From: Bacillota bacterium
Lineage (GTDB): Bacteria > Bacillota > Clostridia > Christensenellales > SZUA-584
Assembly: GCA_023397655.1 (NCBI GenBank)
Contig: JAEWTW010000023.1
Span: 24,745-88,744 of the forward strand
Length of the DNA stretch: 64,000 nucleotides
Direction of reading: 5' to 3'
Shown here piece after piece: positions 46,033 to 54,238 of the stretch. The position numbers and the translations under genes were made by a program. The notes beneath the pieces were generated by a model that was not told the DNA's origin, made no database searches, and saw only the letters and a list, made by a program, of their open reading frames with translations. Positions within the stretch are counted from its first letter, which is position 1; the number at the start of each line of letters is the position of its first letter.

Positions 46033-47688
46033 TTATTCGCTGTCAGGCTGCTGTAAGCCCAGCGCCTCCACGCCCCATTCACGCAGCTTGTACTTTTGTA
46101 TCTTTCCGCTCGCCGTCATCGGGAACGAATCCACAAATTTGACATAACGCGGCGCTTTATGTTTGGAGAGCCCCTGCTTCACGTAGTCCACCATGGCCTC
46201 CTCTGTTTCCTGTGCACCGTCCTTCAATATCACGCAAGCCAGCACCTCTTCACCATACTTGCGGTCCGGCACGCCCACCACCTGCACGTCCTTCACGGAC
46301 GGGTGGGTATAGAGGAACTCCTCGATCTCGCGCGGGTAGATGTTCTCGCCGCCGCGGATGACCATGTCCTTCAAACGTCCGGTGATGCGGTAATACCCCT
46401 GCTCGTCCTTCACGCCGAGGTCGCCCGTGTGCAGCCAGCCATCCCTGTCGATCGCCTGCGCGGTGGCTTCGGGCATTTTGTAATATCCCTTCATTACGTG
46501 ATAGCCGCGCGTCACGATTTCGCCGACGGCGTTCGCCGCCACCTCTTCATTCGTCTCAGGGTCCACCACGCGTGCTTCCACATTGGGGTAAGCACGACCC
46601 ACGGTGGATACACGTATCTCCAACGGATCGTCCACGGTGGACTGCGTGATGCCGGGGGACGATTCCGTCTGTCCGTACACGCTGGTGATGTGCCGCATAT
46701 ACATCTTATCCGCCGCCGCCTTCATCACTTCCACCGGGCAGTTGGCTCCCGCCATGATGCCTGTGCGCAAATGCGACAGATCATATTTGTTAAAGTCCGG
46801 ATGATCCATAATGGCGATGAACATCGTGGGTACGCCATGGAACGCGGTGCACTTTTCCATATCCAGCACCTTGAGCACGTTGACGGGATTGAAGTGATCC
46901 ACGAACACCATCGTCGTACCGTTGGTGATGGACGCCATCACGCCCAGCACGCATCCGAAGCAATGGAACAGCGGCACCGTGATGCACAGTCTGTCCTTTC
47001 CGGAAAACGCCATCGATTCACCAATGATCTTGCCGTTGTTAATCAGATTGTAATGCGTCAGCATTACGCCCTTGGGGAAGCCCGTCGTGCCGGACGTATA
47101 CTGCATATTGATCACATCGTGCGGGTCGCACGTGGCCTGCCGTGCAGCGCGTTCCTCATCCGTCACCTCTTCGGACAGCCTCAGCACATCACTCCAGTTG
47201 TACATGCCGGTATGCTTGGTCTCATCAAGGAAGATGACCGTCTTTAAGAAAGGCACCTTCTTGCTGTTCAGCGCGCCAGGCTCGCAGGTGTTCAGCTCCG
47301 GGCACACCGCGTAGATGTGATCCACATAGTTGTTGTCCTTAGTGCCGCCCATCATGATCAGCATCTTGGAATCCGACTGCTTCAAAAGGTATTCCAGCTC
47401 GTACTTTTTATAGTTGGTGTTGACAGTCACCAGCACCGCGCCGATCTTGGCGGTGGCAAACTGTGTCTGCACCCACTGCGGATAGTTGGTGGCCCATATG
47501 GCTACGTGGTCGCCCTTCTGAATACCCATCGCCATCAGGCCGCGCGCCACGCGGTTAACCTCCGTCTGGAATTCGGCGGTCGTGAAACGAAGCCCTTCCA
47601 GCGGATGTATGCTGCAGTCCCGGTCGGGATACTCCGCCGTCTTCTGATCCAGCCAGTCACCGATAGTCATATTGATAAATTCCGGCAT
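46033..47688 (-). CDS. AMP-dependent acyl-CoA synthetase (medium/long-chain fatty acid-CoA ligase type)
   Basis: The 551-aa enzyme activates a carboxylic acid with ATP and joins it to CoA. The P-loop MQYTSGTTGFPKGVML spans about residues 195-210; YGQTESSPGITQ, GWLHTGDLG and GRLKDMVIRGGENIYP follow; and the catalytic lysine lies in TASGKIQKYKLRE. All key residues are present. The ATG at 47688 has GGGGG seven bases upstream; the open frame's earlier start at 47778 lies in the T-box. The leader predicts induction when a tRNA is uncharged, unusual for this family. The acid substrate is unknown. Confidence 0.9.
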   Translation of the reverse strand: MPEFINMTIGDWLDQKTAEYPDRDCSIHPLEGLRFTTAEFQTEVNRVARGLMAMGIQKGDHVAIWATNYPQWVQTQFATAKIGAVLVTVNTNYKKYELEYLLKQSDSKMLIMMGGTKDNNYVDHIYAVCPELNTCEPGALNSKKVPFLKTVIFLDETKHTGMYNWSDVLRLSEEVTDEERAARQATCDPHDVINMQYTSGTTGFPKGVMLTHYNLINNGKIIGESMAFSGKDRLCITVPLFHCFGCVLGVMASITNGTTMVFVDHFNPVNVLKVLDMEKCTAFHGVPTMFIAIMDHPDFNKYDLSHLRTGIMAGANCPVEVMKAAADKMYMRHITSVYGQTESSPGITQSTVDDPLEIRVSTVGRAYPNVEARVVDPETNEEVAANAVGEIVTRGYHVMKGYYKMPEATAQAIDRDGWLHTGDLGVKDEQGYYRITGRLKDMVIRGGENIYPREIEEFLYTHPSVKDVQVVGVPDRKYGEEVLACVILKDGAQETEEAMVDYVKQGLSKHKAPRYVKFVDSFPMTASGKIQKYKLREWGVEALGLQQPDSE

Positions 47689-47717
47689 AATCAATCCCCC
47701 TTTATCATGCTGAAAAT

Positions 47718-47986
47718 AAAAAAAGCCTTCGTCCATACAGAGACGAAAGGTTTCGCGGTACCACTCTGCTTGCGGCAAGCCGCCAGCTCATCAGGGCGCA
47801 TGTACGCCCGTCCTCCTGTAACGCGGAGGCAACTCGTCGGAACCTGAAATCATAGGATTTGTCAGTTCCGAAGCTCCGGGATGAGTTTCACGCTCTGCCG
47901 CGTCCGCCTCGCACCATACGGCGGCTCTCTTTGCGCCGGCTAAAAAAACGCTACTGGCCCCTTCACAGCCTAAAAATGTGTAATTA
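47718..47986 (-). promoter_or_regulatory. T-box leader controlling the acyl-CoA synthetase gene
   Basis: The minus-strand leader contains the T-box antiterminator sequence AGAGTGGTACCGCG (47767-47754). A terminator follows, with CCTTTCGTC facing GACGAAGG and then seven T residues (to 47718). Upstream, a stem I shows the AGTA internal-loop motif, the AGAGAG bulge and a GGTGCGAG distal loop. The 3' side of the specifier loop reads GTGAAACTCATCCC. CTC (47885-47883, leucine) followed by A fits the usual purine after the specifier; ACT (threonine) is the alternative. Confidence 0.88.
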
Positions 47987-47992
47987 ACTGTT

Positions 47993-48021
47993 ATTATATT
48001 ATCCGATTCAACGGCTGTCAA
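47993..48021 (-). promoter_or_regulatory. Promoter of the T-box transcript
   Basis: TTGACA (48021-48016) and TATAAT (47998-47993) are separated by exactly 17 bases, a consensus housekeeping promoter. Confidence 0.85.
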
Positions 48022-48079
48022 CCATCAAATAGCACACGGCAGCGGCAAAGATTGATTCGGGTATTTACCCCAAAATCCA

Positions 48080-48108
48080 TTGCTATACACTGATTCGGCT
48101 GATAATAT
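48080..48108 (+). promoter_or_regulatory. Promoter of the AEC transporter gene
   Basis: TTGCTA (48080-48085) and TAATAT (48103-48108) are 17 bases apart, divergent from the T-box promoter. Confidence 0.55.
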
Positions 48109-48143
48109 TAATAGAGGTAATTGTATATCATGCGGAGGCTTTG

Positions 48144-49070
48144 ATGGATAAATATTTGGGCGTTGTCAAAATGATTCTGCCGGTGCTGCTGATGCTGCCT
48201 GTCGGCATGATTTGCCGCAAAACAGGCGTTATCAAAAAGGCAGGCGTGGACGGGCTCAAAGCGTTGGTGGTCAACATCACGCTGCCCGCGGTGCTTTTCA
48301 AGGCCTTCTACAGCACCACCTACACTACCGCAAATATCATCATCACCGTTACGATGTTCGCCGTCTGTCTGGCAGCGCTGGGCATCGGCTTTTTATTCAA
48401 GCGCGCCGCCCGCTTGCCAATGCGCACGTCGCCCTTCCTGATGACTGGCTTTGAAGCCGGCATGCTGGGATACGCGCTCTATACATTGCTGTTCGGAGCA
48501 GAGAATATCTCCAGCTTCGCGATGGTGGATCTCGGTCAGGTCCTGTTCGTATTCACAGTGTTCCTCTCGCTGCTCAAAAAAGATGAAAGCGGCTCATTCG
48601 GGCAGACGCTGAAGTCCATGGCCAAATCGCCCGTGCTGGTCTCCATCGTGCTCGGCGTTATCATAGGAGCGACCGGACTCGGCGCGCAGCTTGGCAGCTC
48701 CCCGGCAGGGGATATCGTGTCGCACGCCTTCGACTTCATCGCCGCGCCCACCGCGGTGGTTATACTGTTTGTGGTGGGATATGAGCTGCAGTTCAGCCTT
48801 GCAGGCATCGGTGCTGCGCTGGCTGCCGTTTTCTCCCGCTTTGCGGTGATGGCGCTGCTCGGTGCAGCGGTCATATTCGGATTGGGCGCTTTGATGCCGA
48901 TGAGCGAAAACTTGAAATGGGCCTTTGTGCTGATGTTCATGCTGCCGCCGCCATACGTGCTGCCAGTGTACGTCTCGGATGACAGCGAGAGCGCTTTTGT
49001 TTCCACAACGCTGTCCCTGTCCACGGTGCTTTCACTGGCGGCTTTTGCCGTCATTGCCGCGCTGGCTTAA
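48144..49070 (+). CDS. AEC-family transporter
   Basis: The 308-aa membrane protein has about ten hydrophobic segments arranged as two five-helix halves, and the conserved DGLKALVVNITLPAVLFKAF of the auxin efflux carrier/malate permease family. Substrates in bacteria are often small organic acids. GGAGG lies five bases before the ATG at 48144 (a TTG directly before it is less likely). Its 3' end overlaps the convergent TSUP gene by 39 bases. Confidence 0.85.
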   Translation: MDKYLGVVKMILPVLLMLPVGMICRKTGVIKKAGVDGLKALVVNITLPAVLFKAFYSTTYTTANIIITVTMFAVCLAALGIGFLFKRAARLPMRTSPFLMTGFEAGMLGYALYTLLFGAENISSFAMVDLGQVLFVFTVFLSLLKKDESGSFGQTLKSMAKSPVLVSIVLGVIIGATGLGAQLGSSPAGDIVSHAFDFIAAPTAVVILFVVGYELQFSLAGIGAALAAVFSRFAVMALLGAAVIFGLGALMPMSENLKWAFVLMFMLPPPYVLPVYVSDDSESAFVSTTLSLSTVLSLAAFAVIAALA

Positions 49071-49448
49071 CGCATCCTTTCGCTTTTTGAGACGGGGCCC
49101 GATCTCCTGACGCCACGCGCGCAGCAGCCCAGCGCCGATTAAAAACACAGCAAATATGACGCGGAGCGTTTCCCCTGCCAGCGCGGTCGCCAGCCAATAA
49201 CCGAGCGCACCGCCAACGCATCCAAATCCGGTAAGAAAAAGCACCGGCTTGATCCGTATCTGCTTGTTGCGAATGTGCATCACCAGCGCCGCAAGCGCCA
49301 TCGGAAGATACGCGAATAACGTCATGCCCTGCGCCGAATGCTGCTCGGTGCCCATCAGCAGCGTCAGCGCAGGTATCAGCACGATACCGCCGCCCAGCCC
49401 CATGCCGCCCACGATGCCGAACACCACGCCGAACAGCGCGTATATCAT
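49032..49448 (-). CDS. TSUP (TauE/SafE) half-transporter, second gene
   Basis: The 138-aa protein has four hydrophobic segments and the TSUP motif FGIVGGMGLGGGIVLIPALTLL near its start. It matches one half of the eight-helix TauE/SafE exporter family, which moves sulfite, sulfoacetate or similar anions. Its ATG shares one base with the stop of the other half-gene (TGATG), so the two are translationally coupled and probably form a heterodimer. Confidence 0.8.
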   Translation of the reverse strand: MIYALFGVVFGIVGGMGLGGGIVLIPALTLLMGTEQHSAQGMTLFAYLPMALAALVMHIRNKQIRIKPVLFLTGFGCVGGALGYWLATALAGETLRVIFAVFLIGAGLLRAWRQEIGPRLKKRKDALSQRGNDGKSRQ

Positions 49449-49798
49449 CAGAAAAGCATACGGATGCCGGAAGCCAGCATCAGCGCCGTGAATATGTTGT
49501 TCAGCAGCCGCACGCCCACGCGTTTCAGAAAAAATGCTCCAATCACGCCGCCCGCCACCGCACCGCCGCACAGCCACAGCGTGTCCTCCAGCGGCACATA
49601 GCCGCCAGTGCCATAAAGCACCGCCGACAGCGTGGATATCGGGAATATCACGCCCAGTGATGCCGCATGTGCTCGCCGTTCATCCGTCCCCGTGCGCTCC
49701 AACCCTTCCACCACCGCGATGCCGCCGCCTGAGCCGAACAAACCGGCAATGAAGCCTGACAAGGTACCTACCGCCGCTTTGGTAACCTTTTTCTCCAT
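49448..49798 (-). CDS. TSUP (TauE/SafE) half-transporter, first gene
   Basis: The 116-aa membrane protein has about four hydrophobic segments and the motif SGFIAGLFGSGGGIAVVEGL, the N-terminal type TSUP repeat. Full-length relatives are about 250 aa; here the protein is split into two overlapping genes, both intact. The substrate is unknown. Confidence 0.8.
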   Translation of the reverse strand: MEKKVTKAAVGTLSGFIAGLFGSGGGIAVVEGLERTGTDERRAHAASLGVIFPISTLSAVLYGTGGYVPLEDTLWLCGGAVAGGVIGAFFLKRVGVRLLNNIFTALMLASGIRMLF

Positions 49799-50052
49799 AA
49801 CACACCCTTTATAATAGAATCAACTTTTATTGTCTCTTAATGCTTTGCTGTCTATTCTGGATATATAAAAGTATAATGATGCGACATACTAACGAAGTGG
49901 CAATAGAAATCCCTAGCACCTTTCGGACACCAAAGAGATGAAGGCGAAATAATTCCGCCAGAGAGCAATCCAATGTATTACTATTCTATTGCTTTTGTTT
50001 TACTTATATGTTACATTCTTTGATAATATATACCACTATTAGGAGGATTGTC

Positions 50053-50559
50053 ATGTACCGTAAATTGCTTTCAATCACGATACTTGCGGTTCTTATTTGT
50101 ATTTTCCCTCTTACAGCCTATGCCAACTCATCATGGTATTGGATCACGGAGACGACGCCATTAACCGTACTCCCTTTCGCCGTTGTGTTGACACTGGTGG
50201 TTGAAATCTTTGCCGTGATTAAATTCGGTCAGGTAAAACGTCCGATCAAAGCAGCACTCATCGTATCGGGAGCTAATATTGTTTCCTTTATGGTACCGTT
50301 ACTGTATTTCTGGTTTTCGAGTTTGTATTTTTCATTTGGATATTCAATGAAAGAGATTTTCTTAAGCGCTCCTTTTTACATTATAGGCACTGGCTTCTTG
50401 CTTTTGACTCTCGCTGCGGAACTGCCCATCGTCTTTTTTGCTTTAAGACGCGAGGCCGTAAGTTCTAACCGTCTGCTGCTATCCATCGTTATTTCAAACA
50501 TCATCACCACCACCGTAATCGCTGTCACCGAACGGCTTATGTGTATGGGCACATATTAA
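50053..50559 (+). CDS. Unrecognised AT-rich membrane protein
   Basis: This 168-aa protein has an N-terminal hydrophobic segment resembling a signal peptide (SITILAVLICIFPLTAYA) and four further membrane segments. AGGAGG lies six bases before the ATG at 50053. I recognise no family. Codon use and composition are clearly more AT-rich than adjacent genes, and the 254 bases upstream are also AT-rich, suggesting acquired DNA. Confidence 0.65.
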   Translation: MYRKLLSITILAVLICIFPLTAYANSSWYWITETTPLTVLPFAVVLTLVVEIFAVIKFGQVKRPIKAALIVSGANIVSFMVPLLYFWFSSLYFSFGYSMKEIFLSAPFYIIGTGFLLLTLAAELPIVFFALRREAVSSNRLLLSIVISNIITTTVIAVTERLMCMGTY

Positions 50560-50615
50560 CTAATCTTGTGCCCATACACCATCTTGTTGCCCCCGTTGTA
50601 TTTTTGCCCATATTA

Positions 50616-50644
50616 TTGTAGCATGCGTCTTTTTTGTGTATAAT
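50616..50644 (+). promoter_or_regulatory. Promoter of mrnC and the downstream run
   Basis: TTGTAG (50616-50621) and TATAAT (50639-50644) are 17 bases apart. Transcription would begin near 50651, at or beside the mrnC start codon. Confidence 0.65.
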
Positions 50645-50650
50645 AATGCG

Positions 50651-51067
50651 GTGAATACATCAAAATTCGGCGCATCGCTGCGCCCGCTGGAAGAGAATAA
50701 AATACGCGAGTTGTCACCCATCGCGCTGGCCTACATCGGAGACACAGTGTTCGACCTGTATGTCCGCGCGTATCTGGTGAAGAATAATATGGGTAAGATT
50801 GAGGCGCTGCACAAGCTGGCGTCCGGCGTGGTGAATGCGCGTGCACAGGCCAAGGCTGCGCTGCTGCTGCAGCCAGTGCTGACACCGCGCGAGCTGGAAA
50901 TATTCCAACTAGGCAAAAACGCCAAGTCCTCACCGCCCAAACACGCGAGCTACGAGGACTATTCCCTCGCCACCGCGGCGGAGGCCGTGATTGGGTATCT
51001 GCACCTCACGGGTCAAACGGCGCGGATGGACGAGCTTTTTGCCGTCATCATACCACATTTTTTTTGA
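50651..51067 (+). CDS. mrnC: Mini-ribonuclease III
   Basis: MrnC is an RNase III-like catalytic domain without RNA-binding domain that matures 23S rRNA in Firmicutes. The motif LAYIGDTVFDLYVR carries the catalytic acid, and YSLATAAEAVIGYLHL the second acidic site. The frame opens at 50636, inside the promoter; the GTG at 50651 coincides with the predicted transcription start, giving 138 aa. No ribosome site precedes it. Confidence 0.9.
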   Translation: MNTSKFGASLRPLEENKIRELSPIALAYIGDTVFDLYVRAYLVKNNMGKIEALHKLASGVVNARAQAKAALLLQPVLTPRELEIFQLGKNAKSSPPKHASYEDYSLATAAEAVIGYLHLTGQTARMDELFAVIIPHFF

Positions 51068-51078
51068 GGGGGGCCAAA

Positions 51079-51816
51079 ATGCCTGAGGCCATACAAAACG
51101 TCAAGCTGCTGCACTACCCGCCGGAGGCCGAGAAGCTGACGGCGATGGCCGCAAAGCTGTGCTACAGCCCGGCGCATATAGACGATATCGCAGACGACCT
51201 CACGCCCGAAAAGTCGGCCGCGTTTTTGCAAAAAATCGTGGACCTCGGGCACTTGTCCACGGTGGAGCACGCCTCGTTCACGTTCGGTATTGAGGGCGTG
51301 TCGCGTACGCTGCTCGCACAGATCACGCGGCACCGCATCGCGAGCTTCTCGGTGCAGTCCCAGCGGTACGTGAGCTATTCGGACGGCGGCTTCGGCTACA
51401 TCATCCCGCCTGCTGTACGCGAATTGGGTGAGGAAGCGGTGCAGGAATACGAGGCGCAGATGTCCCAGATGCAACGCTGGTACGATGGCTGGCGCGAACG
51501 GCTGGGCGAGGGCGAAAAGTCCAACGAGGACGCCCGGTTCGTGCTGCCCGGCGCTTGTGAGACGCGGCTGATGCTGACGATGAACGCGCGCGAGCTGATG
51601 AACTTTTTCGCGCTGCGCTGCTGCAACCGCGCCCAGTGGGAGATACGCGAACTGGCCTGGCGCATGCTGTCTCTTGTGTGTGAGGCGGCCCCTGCGCTGT
51701 TTGCCAATGCGGGCCCGGCGTGCGTACGCGGTGCGTGCAGCGAAGGCAAGATGACGTGCGGCAAGGCGTCCGACGTCAGAAAACAACATGAAAGAACCGT
51801 GAAAGGCGGCAAATAG
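51079..51816 (+). CDS. thyX: FAD-dependent thymidylate synthase
   Basis: ThyX methylates dUMP to dTMP using FAD and methylene-tetrahydrofolate. The 245-aa protein has the family motif RHRIASFSVQSQRY (RHRxxS) after EHASFTFGIEGVSR. GAGGGGGG precedes the ATG at 51079; a TTG at 51064 overlaps mrnC and is less likely. It lies 11 bases after mrnC and directly abuts rlmB. Confidence 0.96.
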   Translation: MPEAIQNVKLLHYPPEAEKLTAMAAKLCYSPAHIDDIADDLTPEKSAAFLQKIVDLGHLSTVEHASFTFGIEGVSRTLLAQITRHRIASFSVQSQRYVSYSDGGFGYIIPPAVRELGEEAVQEYEAQMSQMQRWYDGWRERLGEGEKSNEDARFVLPGACETRLMLTMNARELMNFFALRCCNRAQWEIRELAWRMLSLVCEAAPALFANAGPACVRGACSEGKMTCGKASDVRKQHERTVKGGK

Positions 51817-52569
51817 ATGGATATCATATACGGCAGAAACGCGGTGAAAGCCGCGATACGTTCAGGACGGTCGATCGACAAGCTCATCGCGTCCAAGGAG
51901 CTGTCCGACCCCAGCGTACGAGAGATATTGACGCTGGCGGCGCAGCACCACATCCCCATCGTTCGGGCGGACCGGCGCAAGCTGGACAGCATGACGATGC
52001 CCTTCGGCTTTGGCGGCAAGCCAGCCAACCATCAGGGCGTGCTGGCCGTCGCGCCCGCGCGGGACTACGATTCCATAGAGGACATATTCGCGCTCGCGGA
52101 AAAGCGCAGCGAACCACCCTTTATCGTGCTGTTGGACGGCATTACTGACGAAGGAAACCTGGGGTCCATTATCCGCAGCGCTGAGGTACTGGGTGCCCAC
52201 GGCGTGATACTCGGGAAGCACCGCAGCGCGTCGCTCTCCGCCGTCGCTTCCAAGTCATCGTCGGGCGCGGCAGACCTCATCCCCATCGTCAAGGTCACCA
52301 ACATCACCGCCACGATCGAAGAACTGAAGGCGAAAAACGTCTGGACGGTGGCGGCAGACATGGAAGGCCAGATTGTAACTGCCATCGATATGAAAGGGGC
52401 CATCGCTATCGTGGTGGGTTCAGAAGGCGAAGGGCTCTCCCGGCTGGTGCTCGAGAAGTGTGACTTCAAGGCCCGCATACCGATGAAGGGGCAGACGGGC
52501 TCCCTCAACGCCGCGGTAGCCTCCGCCGTGCTGATGTATGAAAAGGTTCGGCAGGACGGCGCGACGTGA
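51817..52569 (+). CDS. rlmB: 23S rRNA 2'-O-methyltransferase RlmB (TrmH/SpoU family)
   Basis: The 250-aa SPOUT methyltransferase has DGITDEGNLGSIIRSAEVLG (motif 1), VVGSEGEGLSRLVLEKCD (motif 2) and IPMKGQTGSLNAAVASAVLMYE (motif 3), with an N-terminal RNA-binding part (YGRNAVKAAI). It probably methylates G2251. It starts right after the thyX stop codon and overlaps the next gene by four bases (GTGA). Confidence 0.95.
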   Translation: MDIIYGRNAVKAAIRSGRSIDKLIASKELSDPSVREILTLAAQHHIPIVRADRRKLDSMTMPFGFGGKPANHQGVLAVAPARDYDSIEDIFALAEKRSEPPFIVLLDGITDEGNLGSIIRSAEVLGAHGVILGKHRSASLSAVASKSSSGAADLIPIVKVTNITATIEELKAKNVWTVAADMEGQIVTAIDMKGAIAIVVGSEGEGLSRLVLEKCDFKARIPMKGQTGSLNAAVASAVLMYEKVRQDGAT

Positions 52570-53021
52570 TCATCGACGGGTACAATGTCATCCACGCCTG
52601 GGGGATAGACACCGCCAATCTGGAGGATGCCCGCACCGCGCTGCTCAATACGCTGGATGATTACGCAGGCTTCACCGGCGAAGACATCACGGTGGTATTC
52701 GACGGTTACCGTAAGCGTGACGCCATGCGCGAGGAGCCATTCGGGCTCATCACCGTGGTCTATACAGCTTACGGTGTCACTGCGGATACGCACATCCAAC
52801 GGATTGCCAAACAAAGCGGTTCGATGCTCAAAGTGGTCACGGCGGACTTTCTTGAACAGCTCTCCGTCTTCGGCTCGGGCGCGGTGCGCGTCACCCCGGA
52901 GGAGTTAAAAATACTGGTCAAGCAGGCGCGTGAAAAGCATATTTCGCTGCTGCATCGCAGCACGCTGACTGGAGACGAACTCAAAAAGCGCCTGTTGATC
53001 GACGCCATCACCGAAACCTGA
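52566..53021 (+). CDS. NYN-domain (YacP/Rae1-type) endoribonuclease
   Basis: The 151-aa protein is a PIN-like NYN nuclease; Bacillus YacP (Rae1) cuts mRNA in a translation-dependent manner. The first motif IIDGYNVIHAW and VVFDGYRKRD supply acidic residues, and the middle acidic stretch TADTHIQRIAK the third. The GTG start overlaps the rlmB stop by four bases. The mrnC-rlmB-yacP-sigH order is typical of Clostridia. Confidence 0.92.
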   Translation: MIIDGYNVIHAWGIDTANLEDARTALLNTLDDYAGFTGEDITVVFDGYRKRDAMREEPFGLITVVYTAYGVTADTHIQRIAKQSGSMLKVVTADFLEQLSVFGSGAVRVTPEELKILVKQAREKHISLLHRSTLTGDELKKRLLIDAITET

Positions 53022-53063
53022 AAAAATATCAAAATATTGTATCAGTTCCCTACACACGGCGGC

Positions 53064-53092
53064 TTGACTGTCCACATGCCAGAAGATATAAT
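53064..53092 (+). promoter_or_regulatory. Promoter of sigH
   Basis: TTGACT (53064-53069) and TATAAT (53087-53092) are 17 bases apart. Confidence 0.75.
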
Positions 53093-53130
53093 AAAATACT
53101 AGCAACGGTCGGTTAACAGGAGGACAGGCA

Positions 53131-53781
53131 TTGACCACTTACAATAAGTCTTCATTGGAAGAAACATATTTAAACTACGAGGACTTAACCGATGAAGCCG
53201 TTGCAGAGCTTGCGCGCGGCTACGACGGCGACGCACTTGAGTACCTTCTTAATAAATACAAGAATTTCGTACGCGCAAAAGCGCGTTCCTATTTTCTCAT
53301 CGGCGCAGACAGGGAGGATATCGTTCAGGAGGGCATGATCGGCCTGTATAAAGCCGTTCGTGATTTCCGTTCCTCCAAGCTGACGTCTTTCCGTGCCTTT
53401 GCGGAGCTGTGCATCACGCGGCAGATCATCACCGCCATCAAAACAGCCACGCGCCAAAAGCACCGTCCGCTCAACTCTTATGTGTCGCTCAATAAACCCG
53501 CGTATGATGAGGAGTCGGACCGCATGCTGATCGACGTTATTTCCAGCACAAAGGTCTCCAACCCGGAAGACATCATCATAGGCCGTGAAGACTATTCCAA
53601 CATTGAATCCAAAATGGGCAAGCTGCTCTCTCCGCTGGAGATGCAGGTGCTGAAGAAATATATCGAAGGTAAGTCGTATTTTGAGGTGGCGGACGAATTG
53701 AAGCGCAGCGTTAAATCGGTGGACAACGCTTTACAGCGCGTAAAAAACAAGTTGGAGAAGCTCATTTCTGACAACGAATAA
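53131..53781 (+). CDS. sigH: RNA polymerase sigma factor SigH
   Basis: SigH drives early stationary-phase and sporulation genes in Firmicutes. The 216-aa protein has region 2 motifs LIGADREDIVQEGMIGLYKAVRDF and FRAFAELCITRQIITAIKTATR, and a region 4 helix-turn-helix (SYFEVADELKRSVKSVDNALQR). The start is TTG with AGGAGG seven bases before it. It ends the mrnC run; the secE-nusG-ribosomal genes that often follow in relatives are absent. Confidence 0.93.
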   Translation: MTTYNKSSLEETYLNYEDLTDEAVAELARGYDGDALEYLLNKYKNFVRAKARSYFLIGADREDIVQEGMIGLYKAVRDFRSSKLTSFRAFAELCITRQIITAIKTATRQKHRPLNSYVSLNKPAYDEESDRMLIDVISSTKVSNPEDIIIGREDYSNIESKMGKLLSPLEMQVLKKYIEGKSYFEVADELKRSVKSVDNALQRVKNKLEKLISDNE

Positions 53782-53792
53782 TCCATTTGATT

Positions 53793-54152
53793 ATGTTAGA
53801 CTCAGATAAAACCCTTGCAGCCTGCATACTGTCGCTGGAAGATGCGCTGCTGCAGGCCGAAGTCCGGCAATGTGCCGCAAAGATAGAATCGCTGCTCTCG
53901 GGCGATTTTTTCGAGTTCGGCAGTTCGGGAAGCGTCTACCGCTATACGAAGGGCGACGCGTTTGCGCCTGTTGACGGCTATCAGATCACCGGTTTTTCTG
54001 TTGCCGAGTTATCTCCGGAATGCGTTTTGGCGACATACAGCATCACTCTGAGTCAGGGAGAGCGAGCTAAACGCTCGCTGCGAAGCACCATATGGAGAAA
54101 GTCTGAAGGCCAATGGAAAGCCGTGTTTCATCAAGGCACACCGGTACTTTAA
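53793..54152 (+). CDS. NTF2-like/DUF4440-type small protein
   Basis: The 119-aa protein has the layout of a SnoaL/NTF2-like cone fold: an N-terminal helix, ESLLSGDFFEFGSSGSVYRYTKGD, and a final strand pair RSTIWRKSEGQWKAVFHQGTP. Members of this group include ketosteroid isomerase-like enzymes and ligand-binding proteins of unknown role. It follows sigH by 11 bases, with no clear ribosome site; a TTG two codons earlier is an alternative start. Confidence 0.7.
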   Translation: MLDSDKTLAACILSLEDALLQAEVRQCAAKIESLLSGDFFEFGSSGSVYRYTKGDAFAPVDGYQITGFSVAELSPECVLATYSITLSQGERAKRSLRSTIWRKSEGQWKAVFHQGTPVL

Positions 54153-54238
54153 AATTTCTTATACCCACGTAGTCATTGGGCCAGCCGGCCCCCGGCGATG
54201 CCGCGCGTATCGCAGAATATATAACAGGAGGTAACATC

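Noticed and set aside
47698..47778. N-terminal extension of the acyl-CoA synthetase frame
   Set aside because: It reads through the T-box terminator and antiterminator; the ATG at 47688 has a good ribosome site.
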